From contig NZ_LSJY01000079.1 of NCBI RefSeq assembly GCF_001556865.1, positions 41,821 to 105,820 of the forward strand: DNA of 64,000 bases, written 5' to 3'. This document shows positions 42,899-50,376 of the stretch, in pieces; position 1 is the stretch's first letter, and each line of letters opens with the position of its first letter. The DNA is from Sphingobium sp. CCH11-B1 (GTDB lineage: Bacteria; Pseudomonadota; Alphaproteobacteria; Sphingomonadales; Sphingomonadaceae). Both the position numbers and the translations under genes were made by a program. The notes below the pieces were generated by a model, which saw nothing but the letters and a program-made list of their open reading frames with translations, did no database searches and had not been told where the DNA came from.

Positions 42899-43543
42899 TC
42901 ACCAACGTAGTAGCTGCGGAACTACAATACGACCGATCAGGCCGCCCACCAACACCGGAAGCGCGTGCCAGATGCCGAGGTGGTAGATGGTTTCCGCCGG
43001 GCAGGACAGCCCATAGACGGCGGTTCCCAGCGCGGTCGCGGCGACCCCGAGGTGTATCCCAGCGGTTCGCGGTGAAACCGGCGCCCCGCGCCTGAGCCAC
43101 AGCAGGAGTGCGCCTGCCACGACAAGCGAGGATAGCAGCGCTTCGGCCAGGCAGTGCCAGCCCGCGGCGACGTCGAGCAGATGGGGCAGGTCCGCACGGT
43201 GGGCCGCGAGCAGCGCCAGGGTAACCGCGGGAAAGACGGCCGCCATGGCCAGGGCCCAGCCGGTACCGTCATGCCGGTTGCCCACGCGCGGGCTTGCCAT
43301 GGCGATCGTGCTCGCGCTGGCCGCCACACCCAACAGCAGAAGAAGGCCGTTCGCCAGCAGGAACATCGGCGAGACGGCGCCAGCCAGCACATTGCCGGCA
43401 ATCCCGTTGATGGCCAGAACCAACAGCCCGGTCAGCACTGTGGCCGCCAGAACCAGCGCGCCGCCTTCGGCGCGGCGCAGCGGACGCACGGGAACGAGCT
43501 CGTCCACCAGCGCATCGATGAGACTGTTGCTGTCGTGCTTCAT
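42899..43543 (-). CDS. nrsF: NrsF-family anti-sigma factor (DUF1109)
   Basis: A 214-residue inner-membrane protein with six hydrophobic helices after a cytoplasmic N-terminus (SNSLIDALVDELVPVRPLRR). That opening and GLSCPAETIYHLGIWHALPV near the end are typical of NrsF/DUF1109 anti-sigma factors. In Caulobacter, NrsF holds SigF under unstressed conditions and releases it under heavy-metal stress. It starts 1 bp after the sigma-factor gene on the same strand, matching that pairing. Confidence 0.88.
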   Translation of the reverse strand: MKHDSNSLIDALVDELVPVRPLRRAEGGALVLAATVLTGLLVLAINGIAGNVLAGAVSPMFLLANGLLLLLGVAASASTIAMASPRVGNRHDGTGWALAMAAVFPAVTLALLAAHRADLPHLLDVAAGWHCLAEALLSSLVVAGALLLWLRRGAPVSPRTAGIHLGVAATALGTAVYGLSCPAETIYHLGIWHALPVLVGGLIGRIVVPQLLRW

Positions 43544-43544
43544 G

Positions 43545-44075
43545 TCAGTCCGCTTTCTCGATCAGCGCGGCCAGCCTCTTGAGGCCGCGATGGATATTCA
43601 CCTTTACCGAGGGCTCGCTCTGCCCGCAGCGGGCGGCGGCCTCGCTGATCGAATGGCCTTCGATCTTCACCAGCTCGATAGCCCGCGCCTGTGCGCGTGG
43701 CAGGCTGTCGAACAGCCGATCGAGGCTGGTCCGCGCCATGACGGCATCGGCGTCGCCTTCATGCGCGGCGTCGGACTCGCCCAGTTCGACTTCCGCTCGC
43801 CGGTAGCTGCGGCGCAGGTGATCCACCCAGCGATAGCGTGCGATCGCGGCAAGCCAGGGCAGAAAGGGCCGGCCCGGATCATATCTGGCGCGCTTGGCGT
43901 GGAGCGAGACCAGCACTTCCTGCACGAGATCGTCGAGGTGGGCGGGCGGCACCTTGCGCGCAAGGTAGCGCAGCAGCCAGCGCCGCGCCTCGGCGAGCAG
44001 CACCGCATAGGCCTGCCGGTCGCCGGCCTGCGCGGCGGCCATCAGGCGGGAAAGGGTCTGCTCGTCGGCCATCAT
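43545..44075 (-). CDS. sigF: ECF sigma factor, SigF-like
   Basis: A 176-residue extracytoplasmic-function sigma factor. Region 2 is seen as LDDLVQEVLVSLHAKRARYD, with FLPWLAAIARYRWVDHLRR; region 4 as LPRAQARAIELVKIEGHSIS and SEPSVKVNIHRGLKRL. It overlaps the doxX stop by 4 bp and is followed by nrsF. It should direct RNA polymerase to the promoters at 44908-44933 and 44957-44982. Confidence 0.88.
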   Translation of the reverse strand: MMADEQTLSRLMAAAQAGDRQAYAVLLAEARRWLLRYLARKVPPAHLDDLVQEVLVSLHAKRARYDPGRPFLPWLAAIARYRWVDHLRRSYRRAEVELGESDAAHEGDADAVMARTSLDRLFDSLPRAQARAIELVKIEGHSISEAAARCGQSEPSVKVNIHRGLKRLAALIEKAD

Positions 44076-44545
44076 GCGGATTTGCTCGCTCGAGGGATCA
44101 TCCTGCCAGCTGCCGCATCAAGCGAAAAGAGCCCGCCGCCCCGCGCGATCAGGACAAGGCACAGCGCCACCCAGATGCTGTGGACACTCCACCAGGCTTC
44201 GGGAAACACGAAGATCTGGATCACCATCGTCATGCCCAGCAGCGCCAGCGCCGAAAGCCGCGTCGCCAGCCCCAGGACCAGCAATATCGGGAACAGGTGC
44301 TCAGACCATGCCGCCAGCGGCGCTGCCAGTTCGGGCGGCAACGGTACGCCCTTATAGTCCTCGGCGAAGAGGAAACGCGTGGCGTCGCTGATCTCCAGCC
44401 AGGTTCCTTCGACCACCTTGCTGCGGCCCGATCGCCAGAAGATGCCGGCAAGCGCGATGCGCGTGGCGAGCAGAGCGACAGCTCCCGGGATGCGGCCGGA
44501 AAGCAGGCGAACGATCCGGTCGTGCCAGTCGATCAGACGGCGCAT
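44072..44545 (-). CDS. DoxX-family membrane protein
   Basis: A 157-residue inner-membrane DoxX family protein with about four helices: ALLATRIALAGIFWRSGRSK with a basic loop, then PILLVLGLATRLSALALLG and VALCLVLIARGGG. DoxX proteins are common in bufferin and other stress operons; activity unclear (redox or quinone-linked). Start at 44545, 20 bp after bufA1; its stop overlaps the sigma gene. Confidence 0.82.
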   Translation of the reverse strand: MRRLIDWHDRIVRLLSGRIPGAVALLATRIALAGIFWRSGRSKVVEGTWLEISDATRFLFAEDYKGVPLPPELAAPLAAWSEHLFPILLVLGLATRLSALALLGMTMVIQIFVFPEAWWSVHSIWVALCLVLIARGGGLFSLDAAAGRMIPRASKSA

Positions 44546-44565
44546 GGCGTTACCCTCCCGAAGGA

Positions 44566-44850
44566 TCAGCGGTTGATCGGCGTCAGCGAGCCTGGCCCCT
44601 TCGGCGTTTGGGTGCGGACGCAGCTGCCCTTGGGCACCAACTTCCAGGCGTTGCCCTGGTAATCGCGGGTTGCGGTGCCGGCGCAGCTTGTGCCCGGTCC
44701 GGCGGCGCATTCGTTCTTCCCGGCCTTGGCCACGCCATAGCATTTTTCCATTTCGGGCTTGGCGGCATCGGCAGGAGTGGCGGCAAGGCTGGCGGCGATG
44801 CCCGCCGACAGGGCGATACCGGCGATTGCCAGCGATGCGTTTCTGTTCAT
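44566..44850 (-). CDS. bufA1: BufA1-type bufferin precursor (DUF2282)
   Basis: A 94-residue precursor with a Sec signal peptide (about residues 1-30, [20 protein letters not shown], cleavage after ADA). The mature part has four cysteines: EKCYGV, NECAAG, TSCAGT and GSCVRT, the DUF2282/BufA1 pattern. In described bufferins a MNIO enzyme converts cysteines to thiooxazole-type heterocycles that bind copper. It is the first gene of the minus-strand half of the locus. Maturation here is inferred from BufB/BufC encoded on the other strand. Confidence 0.85.
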   Translation of the reverse strand: MNRNASLAIAGIALSAGIAASLAATPADAAKPEMEKCYGVAKAGKNECAAGPGTSCAGTATRDYQGNAWKLVPKGSCVRTQTPKGPGSLTPINR

Positions 44851-44907
44851 CGTGAACGTCCTTTCGTCATGGCGTTGCGCCACGGCCTGGCCATGGCTGC
44901 CCTGTGG

Positions 44908-44933
44908 TTCGCGAAAATCGGGGCAATGGTTAC
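44908..44933 (-). promoter_or_regulatory. SigF-type promoter for bufA1-doxX-sigF-nrsF
   Basis: On the minus strand GTAACC (44933-44928), a 16-bp spacer and CGAA (44911-44908). This matches the SigF promoter form GTAACC-N16-CGAA reported for Caulobacter (as I recall it). It ends about 58 bp before the bufA1 start, and would make the sigma factor self-activating. Confidence 0.8.
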
Positions 44934-44956
44934 ACGTCCATGAATTTTCGGGCGAT

Positions 44957-44982
44957 GTAACCTCGCACGGCGTTCCGGCGAA
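44957..44982 (+). promoter_or_regulatory. SigF-type promoter for bufA2-bufB-bufC
   Basis: On the plus strand GTAACC (44957-44962), a 16-bp spacer and CGAA (44979-44982), the same form as the divergent site 24 bp away. It ends 47 bp before the bufA2 start codon at 45030. Confidence 0.8.
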
Positions 44983-45029
44983 CCCTGTCATGCCCAGCGG
45001 GCAAGACCATTCGCTTGAAAGGACATTCC

Positions 45030-45317
45030 ATGACGATCACCCGCAAGACCGCCAGCATCGCTTCGGCCGCCGCCGCGCTCGCGCTTTCGGCCGCCAGCGC
45101 CTTTGCGGCCGAGCCGCCCGCCGGCAGCACCGGCCGCGCCATCGGCAAGGACGATGCCGTCCATTGTTATGGCGTCAACAGTTGCAAGGGCAGCGCTGAC
45201 TGCAAGACCACCACGCACGAATGCAAGGGCATGAACAGCTGCAAGGGGCAGGGCTTCAAGGCTATGGCGGCGGGGCAGTGCCTGACGCGCGGCGGCACCA
45301 TCGGCGACCTCGGCTAA
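45030..45317 (+). CDS. bufA2: BufA2-type bufferin precursor
   Basis: A 95-residue precursor with a signal peptide ([20 protein letters not shown], cleavage near SAFAAE) and six cysteines in the mature part: [27 protein letters not shown] and GQCLTRGG. The paired CKG motifs are those of the second bufferin type, proposed to bind copper after modification by BufB with BufC. GAAAGGAC precedes the ATG. The hairpin at 45322-45352 follows the stop. Confidence 0.88.
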   Translation: MTITRKTASIASAAAALALSAASAFAAEPPAGSTGRAIGKDDAVHCYGVNSCKGSADCKTTTHECKGMNSCKGQGFKAMAAGQCLTRGGTIGDLG

Positions 45318-45321
45318 GCAG

Positions 45322-45352
45322 AGCGGGCCGGTTCCAGCTGGAGCCGGCCCGC
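45322..45352 (+). terminator. Strong GC hairpin between bufA2 and bufB
   Basis: AGCGGGCCGG (45322-45331) pairs with CCGGCCCGCT (45343-45352); the inner GTTCCAG/CTGGAG also pairs, so the structure is almost a single long stem. No T-tract. It lies 5 bp after the bufA2 stop and 16 bp before bufB. It may cause partial termination or stabilise the bufA2 RNA 3' end, giving more precursor than enzyme. Confidence 0.6.
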
Positions 45353-45368
45353 TGCCACGGAGTATCGC

Positions 45369-46202
45369 ATGAGCGGGATCCCTTCCTTTCACGGCTTCGG
45401 GCTCGGCCTTCGCCGTCCCCATTATTCCGCCTTCATGGCAGGCGATGTGCCGGTCGATTTCATCGAGATCATCTCGGAAAACTACATGGTCGACGGCGGC
45501 CGCCCGCTCGCGGTGCTTGATGCCGTGCGTGAGCGCTATCCGGTAGCGATGCATGGGGTTTCGCTGTCCGTAGGTTCGGCGCAGGGGGTAGATTGGGACT
45601 ACCTTGCCCGGTTGAAGGCGCTGGCAGAGCGGATCGAGCCGCTATGGATGTCCGACCACCTGTGCTGGACGCGCACCAGCGCCCACAACAGCCACGACTT
45701 GCTGCCGCTTCCCTATACGGCGGAAGCACTCGACGTGGTCTGCGCCAACCTCGCTCGCGCGCAGGATGCACTGGGGCGGGAACTGTTGCTGGAGAACCCC
45801 TCCAGCTATTGCAGCTTTCCCGATGACGAGATGGCCGAATGGGAGTTCCTCTCCGAAGTCTGCCGCCGCACCGGCTGCCATCTGCTGCTCGACGTGAACA
45901 ACGTCTATGTCAGCGCGCGAAACCACGGCTTTGCCGCGGATGACTTTCTCGCCGGCATACCGATGGAGCGCGTGCGCCAGATCCATCTTGCCGGCCACAC
46001 GCCGGGCGCCATCCTGATCGACACGCATGATCGGGAAGTCTGCGACGATGTCTGGGCGCTCTATGCCGAGGCCATCGCCATGACGGGGCCGGTCGCCACC
46101 ATGATCGAGCGGGACGATGCGATCCCGCCGCTTCCCGTACTGCTGGCGGAACTGGACGTCGCGCGGGACATCGCCGCCCAGACGGAAAGGCGGGCGGCAT
46201 GA
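45369..46202 (+). CDS. bufB: BufB, DUF692/MNIO family oxidative enzyme
   Basis: A 277-residue protein of the multinuclear non-heme iron oxidase (DUF692) family. Likely metal ligands sit in MHGVSLSVGS, SENY (E and N), WMSDHLCW, LLLENPSSYC, LLLDVNNVYVSARNHG and IHLAGHTPGA, in family order. BufB modifies bufferin cysteines with BufC as leader-peptide partner. The 4-bp overlap with bufC supports a complex. Full length. Confidence 0.9.
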   Translation: MSGIPSFHGFGLGLRRPHYSAFMAGDVPVDFIEIISENYMVDGGRPLAVLDAVRERYPVAMHGVSLSVGSAQGVDWDYLARLKALAERIEPLWMSDHLCWTRTSAHNSHDLLPLPYTAEALDVVCANLARAQDALGRELLLENPSSYCSFPDDEMAEWEFLSEVCRRTGCHLLLDVNNVYVSARNHGFAADDFLAGIPMERVRQIHLAGHTPGAILIDTHDREVCDDVWALYAEAIAMTGPVATMIERDDAIPPLPVLLAELDVARDIAAQTERRAA

Positions 46203-46987
46203 GCCTCGCCGCGCTCCAGCAGGAGTTCATGGGCCATGTGCTCGACGAGGAGCGCCCGCTGCCGCGGCATTGGGATGCGCGCATGGGCGAGGGGCTTGCG
46301 ATCTATCGCAACGCCTATCGCACCCGGCTGATCGATGCCCTGCGCGAAACCTCCCCAAAGACGGCGCTATGGGTTGGCGACGAGGCCTTCGCGCAGGCCG
46401 CCGCGCACCGCCTGATCCTCCATCCGCCGCAGGGCTGGACCTTGGACCTGATCGGCGAGGGCTTCGTCGAAACGCTGGAGGAACTGTTCGCCGCCGATCC
46501 CGACGTGGCCGATCTCGCCTGGCTTGAATGGGCGATGCATCTGGCCTTCACCGCGCCCGATTGCCCGCCGATGGACGCGGCCGGCTTTGCCGAAGCGACG
46601 AGCGATTTCGGCGAGGAGGATTGGGCGACGATGCGGCTCGCCTTCATGCCCTCGCTCCATGTGCGAGCGGTGTCGCGCGACTGCGGCGCCCTGTGGCGGG
46701 CGCTGGAGCGTGAGGAACCGCCGGCCAATGCTCCTCTGCCAGAATCTCCGATGCATTGCATCGTCTGGCGCGAGGGGCTGGAACCCGTGTTTGCCCAAGT
46801 TCCGGCGCGCGACGGCAACCACCTCGCCGCGATGCGGGCCGGTTCCTCGTTCGGAGAGATCTGCGCCGCGTTGGCGGAGGAACTGCCGGCCGATCAGGCG
46901 GCCGCCGAAGCCGGAGCCATGCTCGGTGACTGGATCGGGAGAGGCATCGTGCAGGGCGTCTCGTCCGGCTTGCCGGTAGCCGGATAA
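46199..46987 (+). CDS. bufC: BufC, DUF2063 partner of BufB
   Basis: A 262-residue DUF2063-type protein: ALQQEFMGHVLDEERPLP at the start, LAIYRNAYRTRLIDALRETS and HRLILHPPQGWTLDLIGEGF, then DLAWLEWAMHLAF. In RiPP systems this family acts as precursor-recognition partner of MNIO enzymes. Start overlaps bufB by 4 bp. End of the bufA2-bufB-bufC operon; it converges on the DUF1905 gene (9 bp). Confidence 0.88.
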   Translation: MSLAALQQEFMGHVLDEERPLPRHWDARMGEGLAIYRNAYRTRLIDALRETSPKTALWVGDEAFAQAAAHRLILHPPQGWTLDLIGEGFVETLEELFAADPDVADLAWLEWAMHLAFTAPDCPPMDAAGFAEATSDFGEEDWATMRLAFMPSLHVRAVSRDCGALWRALEREEPPANAPLPESPMHCIVWREGLEPVFAQVPARDGNHLAAMRAGSSFGEICAALAEELPADQAAAEAGAMLGDWIGRGIVQGVSSGLPVAG

Positions 46988-46995
46988 TCCGCGTG

Positions 46996-47313
46996 TCAGA
47001 ATTCCAAGGCCAATTCCACCCTGTCCCCTTCGCCGATCTCTTCGGCGCACCGGATCGAGGCCTTCACGGGCAGCAGCCAGCCGCCCTCCTTCTGCGGGAA
47101 GACGGATGTGCTCCAACGGCTTTCGCCGATCCGGGCGAATACCCTCATCGAACCGAAGCCGCGCACGGTCCCGGTTTCGAGCCGCCGCATCAGCCTGGTC
47201 GCCGAAAGCATCTCGCCCGCTTCGCCGTCGATAGTGATAAAGAACCAGTTTCCGCCGCTACTGCCCGACCAGCGCCACAGCGGCGCGGTATGTCGTATCG
47301 TTTCCATTCGCAT
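46996..47313 (-). CDS. DUF1905 domain protein
   Basis: A 105-residue beta-rich protein of the DUF1905 type (TAPLWRWSGSSGGNWFFITI; SMRVFARIGESRWSTSVFPQ, then PVKASIRCAEEIGEGDRVEL). The family occurs alone or fused to YdeI-like domains; function unknown. The ATG at 47313 is used; 47307 is also possible. Confidence 0.75.
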   Translation of the reverse strand: MRMETIRHTAPLWRWSGSSGGNWFFITIDGEAGEMLSATRLMRRLETGTVRGFGSMRVFARIGESRWSTSVFPQKEGGWLLPVKASIRCAEEIGEGDRVELALEF

Positions 47314-47439
47314 TCCATGCCCGCCTGCGATGAGGAAGGGCAAGGGTCAAGCTCGACGCAGCTCGATCATCCTGACATAATGCTGTCAGGAGCCTTGCGC
47401 TAATCCAGGGATGCCCAATCCGACAAAAGGACAACGCCA

Positions 47440-48066
47440 ATGTACACGCTCCACATGAATCCCTGGTCGTTCTATGCGCGCCGCGTGATCGCGCTGCTGG
47501 CCCAGTGTGATCTGCCCCACGATCTGCGCGAGGTGAACATGATGGCGGGCGAGCATCGCAGTGACGCCTTCCTCGCGCTCAACCCCAACGGGCAGGTGCC
47601 CGTGCTGGTCGACGGCGACCTGGCGCTGGCTGAAAGCAACGCGATCCTGCGTTACCTGTGCAACAGGCATGGCCTCGACGACTGGTATCCCGGCGACCCG
47701 TGGGCACGCGCCGAGGTAGACCGCTGGCTGGACTGGACGCAATGCAGGCTTGCGCCCGCGACCCGCGACATCGTGTTCAACACCGTGTTTCTGAGGGAAC
47801 AAGGAAACAAAGCGGAGGTTGCGAAAGGGCACGAAACGCTCGCCGGCCTAGCGCCCATCCTTGAGGAGCGGCTGAGCAAGTCCGCTCATGTCGCCGGCCC
47901 AACGCCCACCATCGCCGATCTCGCGGTCTTCTCCTGTCTGTCGCAATTGGTGCTTGCGCAGGCACGCCCAGCGACGCCCTCGATTTCCGCATGGTATGAT
48001 GGCATGGGGGCGATGAAGGGCGTGGCCGTTGCTGAAGGACTGATGGCGCACGCCATGGCGACCTGA
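47440..48066 (+). CDS. Glutathione S-transferase family protein
   Basis: A 208-residue cytoplasmic GST. The N-terminal thioredoxin-like domain has NPWSFYARRVIALLAQC and the glutathione-site motif NPNGQVPVLVDGDLALAESN (P-V and E-S-N). The helical C-terminal domain has PTPTIADLAVFSCLSQL, the usual N-cap/ADL motif. Substrate unknown. Followed 11 bp later by a WYL regulator gene that may control it. Confidence 0.88.
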   Translation: MYTLHMNPWSFYARRVIALLAQCDLPHDLREVNMMAGEHRSDAFLALNPNGQVPVLVDGDLALAESNAILRYLCNRHGLDDWYPGDPWARAEVDRWLDWTQCRLAPATRDIVFNTVFLREQGNKAEVAKGHETLAGLAPILEERLSKSAHVAGPTPTIADLAVFSCLSQLVLAQARPATPSISAWYDGMGAMKGVAVAEGLMAHAMAT

Positions 48067-48077
48067 CGGGAGACGCA

Positions 48078-48782
48078 ATGCGCCGGGCCGACCGCCTGTT
48101 CCAGATCATCCAGATCCTGCGCGGCGCCCGGCGGCCCCTGACCGCGCGGGAACTGGCCGACGAGCTGGAGCGCGATCCGCGCACCATCTACCGCGACATG
48201 GCCGACCTTGTCGCCAGCGGCGTGCCGGTGCGCGGCGAGGCCGGGGTCGGCTATGTCCTGGAGGCGGGCTACGATCTTCCCCCGCTGATGCTGACAGCGG
48301 ACGAACTGGAAGCCGCGCTGCTCGGCGCGCAATGGGTGATGGAGCGGGGGGACCCGGCGCTCGTCCGTGGCGCTCGCGACCTTCTTGCCAAGCTCGATGC
48401 GGTCCTGCCCGGCGACATGCGGCATCTGACCGACAGTTCCGGGCTGCTCGCGGCGGGCTGCGTGCGGGATATGGTGCCCGACACCATCGACATGCAGGCC
48501 CTGCGCCGTGCGATCCCCGAACGGCGCAAGCTCGCCATCGTCTATGGCGACGAACAGGGCCGGACGAGCGAACGGATCGTCTGGCCGATCCATATCGGCT
48601 ATTTCGAGCGGGTACGCCTCATCGTCGGCTGGTGCGAACTGCGCGGTGCGTTCCGCAACTTTCGATCCGACCGGATCATCGAGGGGAACCTCCTTTCCGA
48701 GCGCTTCGCGCCGTCGCTTCGCCAACTTCGGCGCGCGTGGCGCGAGCAGGAGTCTTGTCCAATCATACCTGCTCCTCGTTAG
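48078..48782 (+). CDS. YafY-type HTH/WYL transcriptional regulator
   Basis: A 234-residue regulator: an N-terminal winged HTH (RRADRLFQIIQILRGARRPL; ARELADELERDPRTIYRDM) and a C-terminal WYL-like ligand domain (AIPERRKLAIVYGDEQGRTS; WPIHIGYFERVRLIVGWCEL, where the usual W-Y-L triad is altered to VRLIVGW). It lies in the same direction after the GST gene. The signal sensed is unknown. Confidence 0.87.
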   Translation: MRRADRLFQIIQILRGARRPLTARELADELERDPRTIYRDMADLVASGVPVRGEAGVGYVLEAGYDLPPLMLTADELEAALLGAQWVMERGDPALVRGARDLLAKLDAVLPGDMRHLTDSSGLLAAGCVRDMVPDTIDMQALRRAIPERRKLAIVYGDEQGRTSERIVWPIHIGYFERVRLIVGWCELRGAFRNFRSDRIIEGNLLSERFAPSLRQLRRAWREQESCPIIPAPR

Positions 48783-48849
48783 CGTCGATCGACCACTTCA
48801 GCGCATAAACGCGCGGCACCAGATGAGTGCGGGCAGCGTAGCCGCCGAC

Positions 48850-49158
48850 TCAACCCAAGGCCGCGAGAAGGTCAATGATGGGCCGGAGGCGCCACATGCT
48901 CTGCACGCAGTTGGCCGGTCCCGAATCGCCGAATGCCAATGCCGCATCGTGCAAATCGATCCAGGTCGTCAAACCCTTGCGGCGCAGCAGGTCACCATGG
49001 GGGTGATCGGCAGGAAAGGGTGCAGGAACCCGTTTGAGTCCCGGCTCCGAAATCCGAACCGCTTCTGCGGTCAGGTCAGCCACAAGGCTTTCGATGGACT
49101 TTCCGTCTTCGCCGACGCCACTCGTCCAGTCGCCTGGGCGTAGGCCTGAGGTGAGCAC
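48850..49158 (-). pseudogene. C-terminal remnant of a DUF2461 protein
   Basis: Reading about 100 residues, the second half matches the end of DUF2461 (TIGR02453) proteins: EPGLKRVPAPFPADHPHGDL and LRRKGLTTWIDLHD, ending LRPIIDLLAALG. A full protein has about 220 residues; the N-terminal half is missing and the first ~15 residues (LTSGLRPGDWTSG) are unrelated. It therefore marks a recombination junction near 49120-49160, at the border between cargo and the conjugation backbone. Confidence 0.6.
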
Positions 49159-49825
49159 GGCCGTTGCACGATGGGGAATGTGGTGCCGAAGGGGAGATCT
49201 CGGCGTGTGGCGGCTGCCCGCTTCGCGGGCACCGGGCTAACGGGCTGCGCCTCGAGCCCCGCTGTCGCGGGTCTCGCTCCCTGGCGGGACTTATATTCCT
49301 GCCGCGGGAAGGCTCGTGTGTCGGTTGTGGGACCGGATGGCGGTGCTGTGCGGCGACCGGTTCAGGCGCGGGAGCGGCGGGAGCTGGACGACTTCGCAGA
49401 GGAGAGCAACGCGGTGCGGCGACCGGTTCAGGCGCGGGAGCGGCGGGAGGAGGGGCGGTGCTCGCATGCGGTCGCGCTCGCTTCAAGGTCGGCAGCGAGC
49501 TGGTTGAGGGCGCGCGCAGCGCCCAGCCGCATCATGCCATCGCCTTGCGCCCCGGAGCAGCCGCGCGCGGCACGCTTGCGCGCGAGTTCGGCCACGGTGC
49601 GGAGCGTCGTCGAGTCCATGCCCGCATCATAGCCATGACGATGTTCGGACGCCAGCCAATCGCGGCCCGCGCGGGCGGGCGATGGGGAGTGGCGCAGGCG
49701 GAAAGGGGAGCGCGCCAGTCGATGCTCGGTGCGGGCCGCGACGGCGGGACACCAGAGAAGAGGAGGTTCGAAGAGGGTGTCGCGAAGAAATGGTTCGAGA
49801 GCGACATCGTCTAGGAGTGAAGATC
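49159..49825. other. GC-rich spacer with short inverted repeats and no secure gene
   Basis: This 667-bp stretch separates the DUF2461 remnant from DUF736. It has several short GC hairpins (for example TGCCCGC-TTC-GCGGGCA at about 49214-49230), a 36-bp direct repeat (49348-49449) and only low-complexity reading frames. One small minus-strand frame (49428-49619, 63 residues, MDSTTLRTVAELARKRAARG at its start) has a more protein-like composition but no good ribosome site. A purine run occurs at 49699-49707. I see no secure gene. Confidence 0.5.
49348..49449. repeat. 36-bp perfect direct repeat, 66-bp period
   Basis: The segments 49348-49383 and 49414-49449 are identical over 36 bp, beginning GTGCGGCGACCGGTTCAGGC, with 30 bp between. 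The 66-bp period is a multiple of three. There are only two units and no cas genes, so this is not taken as a CRISPR array. Confidence 0.7.
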
Positions 49826-50287
49826 ATGAACATTGGTGAAATCCGCAACGTCAACGGCCGCCTCACGGGCTCGATCGCCACGCGCACCATCGACCTGCCG
49901 CGCATCGGCCTGCGCAAGGTCGACAGCACGAGCGACCGCGCGCCGGTCTATGAGATCCTCGCGCTCAACGTCGCCCGGCGCTGGGTGCAGATCGGGGCGC
50001 TGTGGGAGGCCTTCTCGAAGAAGACCGGCGAAGCCTTCCTGGCGGGCTCGGTTGACGATCCGGGCCTGCCCGAGCCGCTGCCCGTCGCGCTCTTCCCCAC
50101 CGAGGATGGCGGCTATACCATCGCCTGGCGGCGCGAGACCGTTCGCGCCGAGTTCGCGGGCGGGTTCGGCACCTCGCAGCGTTCGTATGACGAGCGCACG
50201 CAGGAAGGCTTTGGCGGCAGCACCGCAGGCGCCGATGGCGCGCTGATGGGCGCGGGAGCCGAGGAAGGCGAAGACCTGCCGTTCTGA
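49826..50287 (+). CDS. DUF736 family protein
   Basis: A 153-residue DUF736 protein: the N-terminal 60 residues (IGEIRNVNGRLTGSIATRTI ... VYEILALNVARRWVQIGAL) are the family core. The C-terminal part is Gly/Ala/Glu-rich, ending GEDLPF, an acidic tail like that of single-strand-binding proteins. DUF736 is frequent on conjugative elements of alphaproteobacteria, next to DUF2493 genes as here; its role is unknown. AGGAG before the ATG. Confidence 0.88.
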   Translation: MNIGEIRNVNGRLTGSIATRTIDLPRIGLRKVDSTSDRAPVYEILALNVARRWVQIGALWEAFSKKTGEAFLAGSVDDPGLPEPLPVALFPTEDGGYTIAWRRETVRAEFAGGFGTSQRSYDERTQEGFGGSTAGADGALMGAGAEEGEDLPF

Positions 50288-50307
50288 TCCGCAACGGCAA
50301 GCCGGGA

Positions 50308-50346
50308 AGGGCCGGGGGTGCGCATGCGCCTCCGGCCTTTTTCTTT
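50308..50346 (+). terminator. Intrinsic terminator after DUF736
   Basis: GGCCGG (50310-50315) and CCGGCC (50332-50337) flank an inner stem GCGC/GCGC, followed at once by TTTTTCTTTTCTT. A clear rho-independent terminator 20 bp after the DUF736 stop, though the next gene starts only 30 bp later and may rely on read-through. Confidence 0.75.
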
Positions 50347-50376
50347 TCTTCTCCCAGATTCTGAAAGGCCGTCACC

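Noticed and set aside
42787..43095. Plus-strand frame overlapping the nrsF 3' end
   Set aside because: Mostly antisense to nrsF; the unique 5' part is too short to judge.
49348..49449. Two 36-bp repeats with a 30-bp spacer resembling a CRISPR unit
   Set aside because: Only two units, a period divisible by three, GC-rich low-complexity context and no cas genes nearby.
49164..49814. 216-codon plus-strand frame before DUF736
   Set aside because: Low-complexity Gly/Ala/Arg content, several hairpins and a repeat in it, no family pattern.
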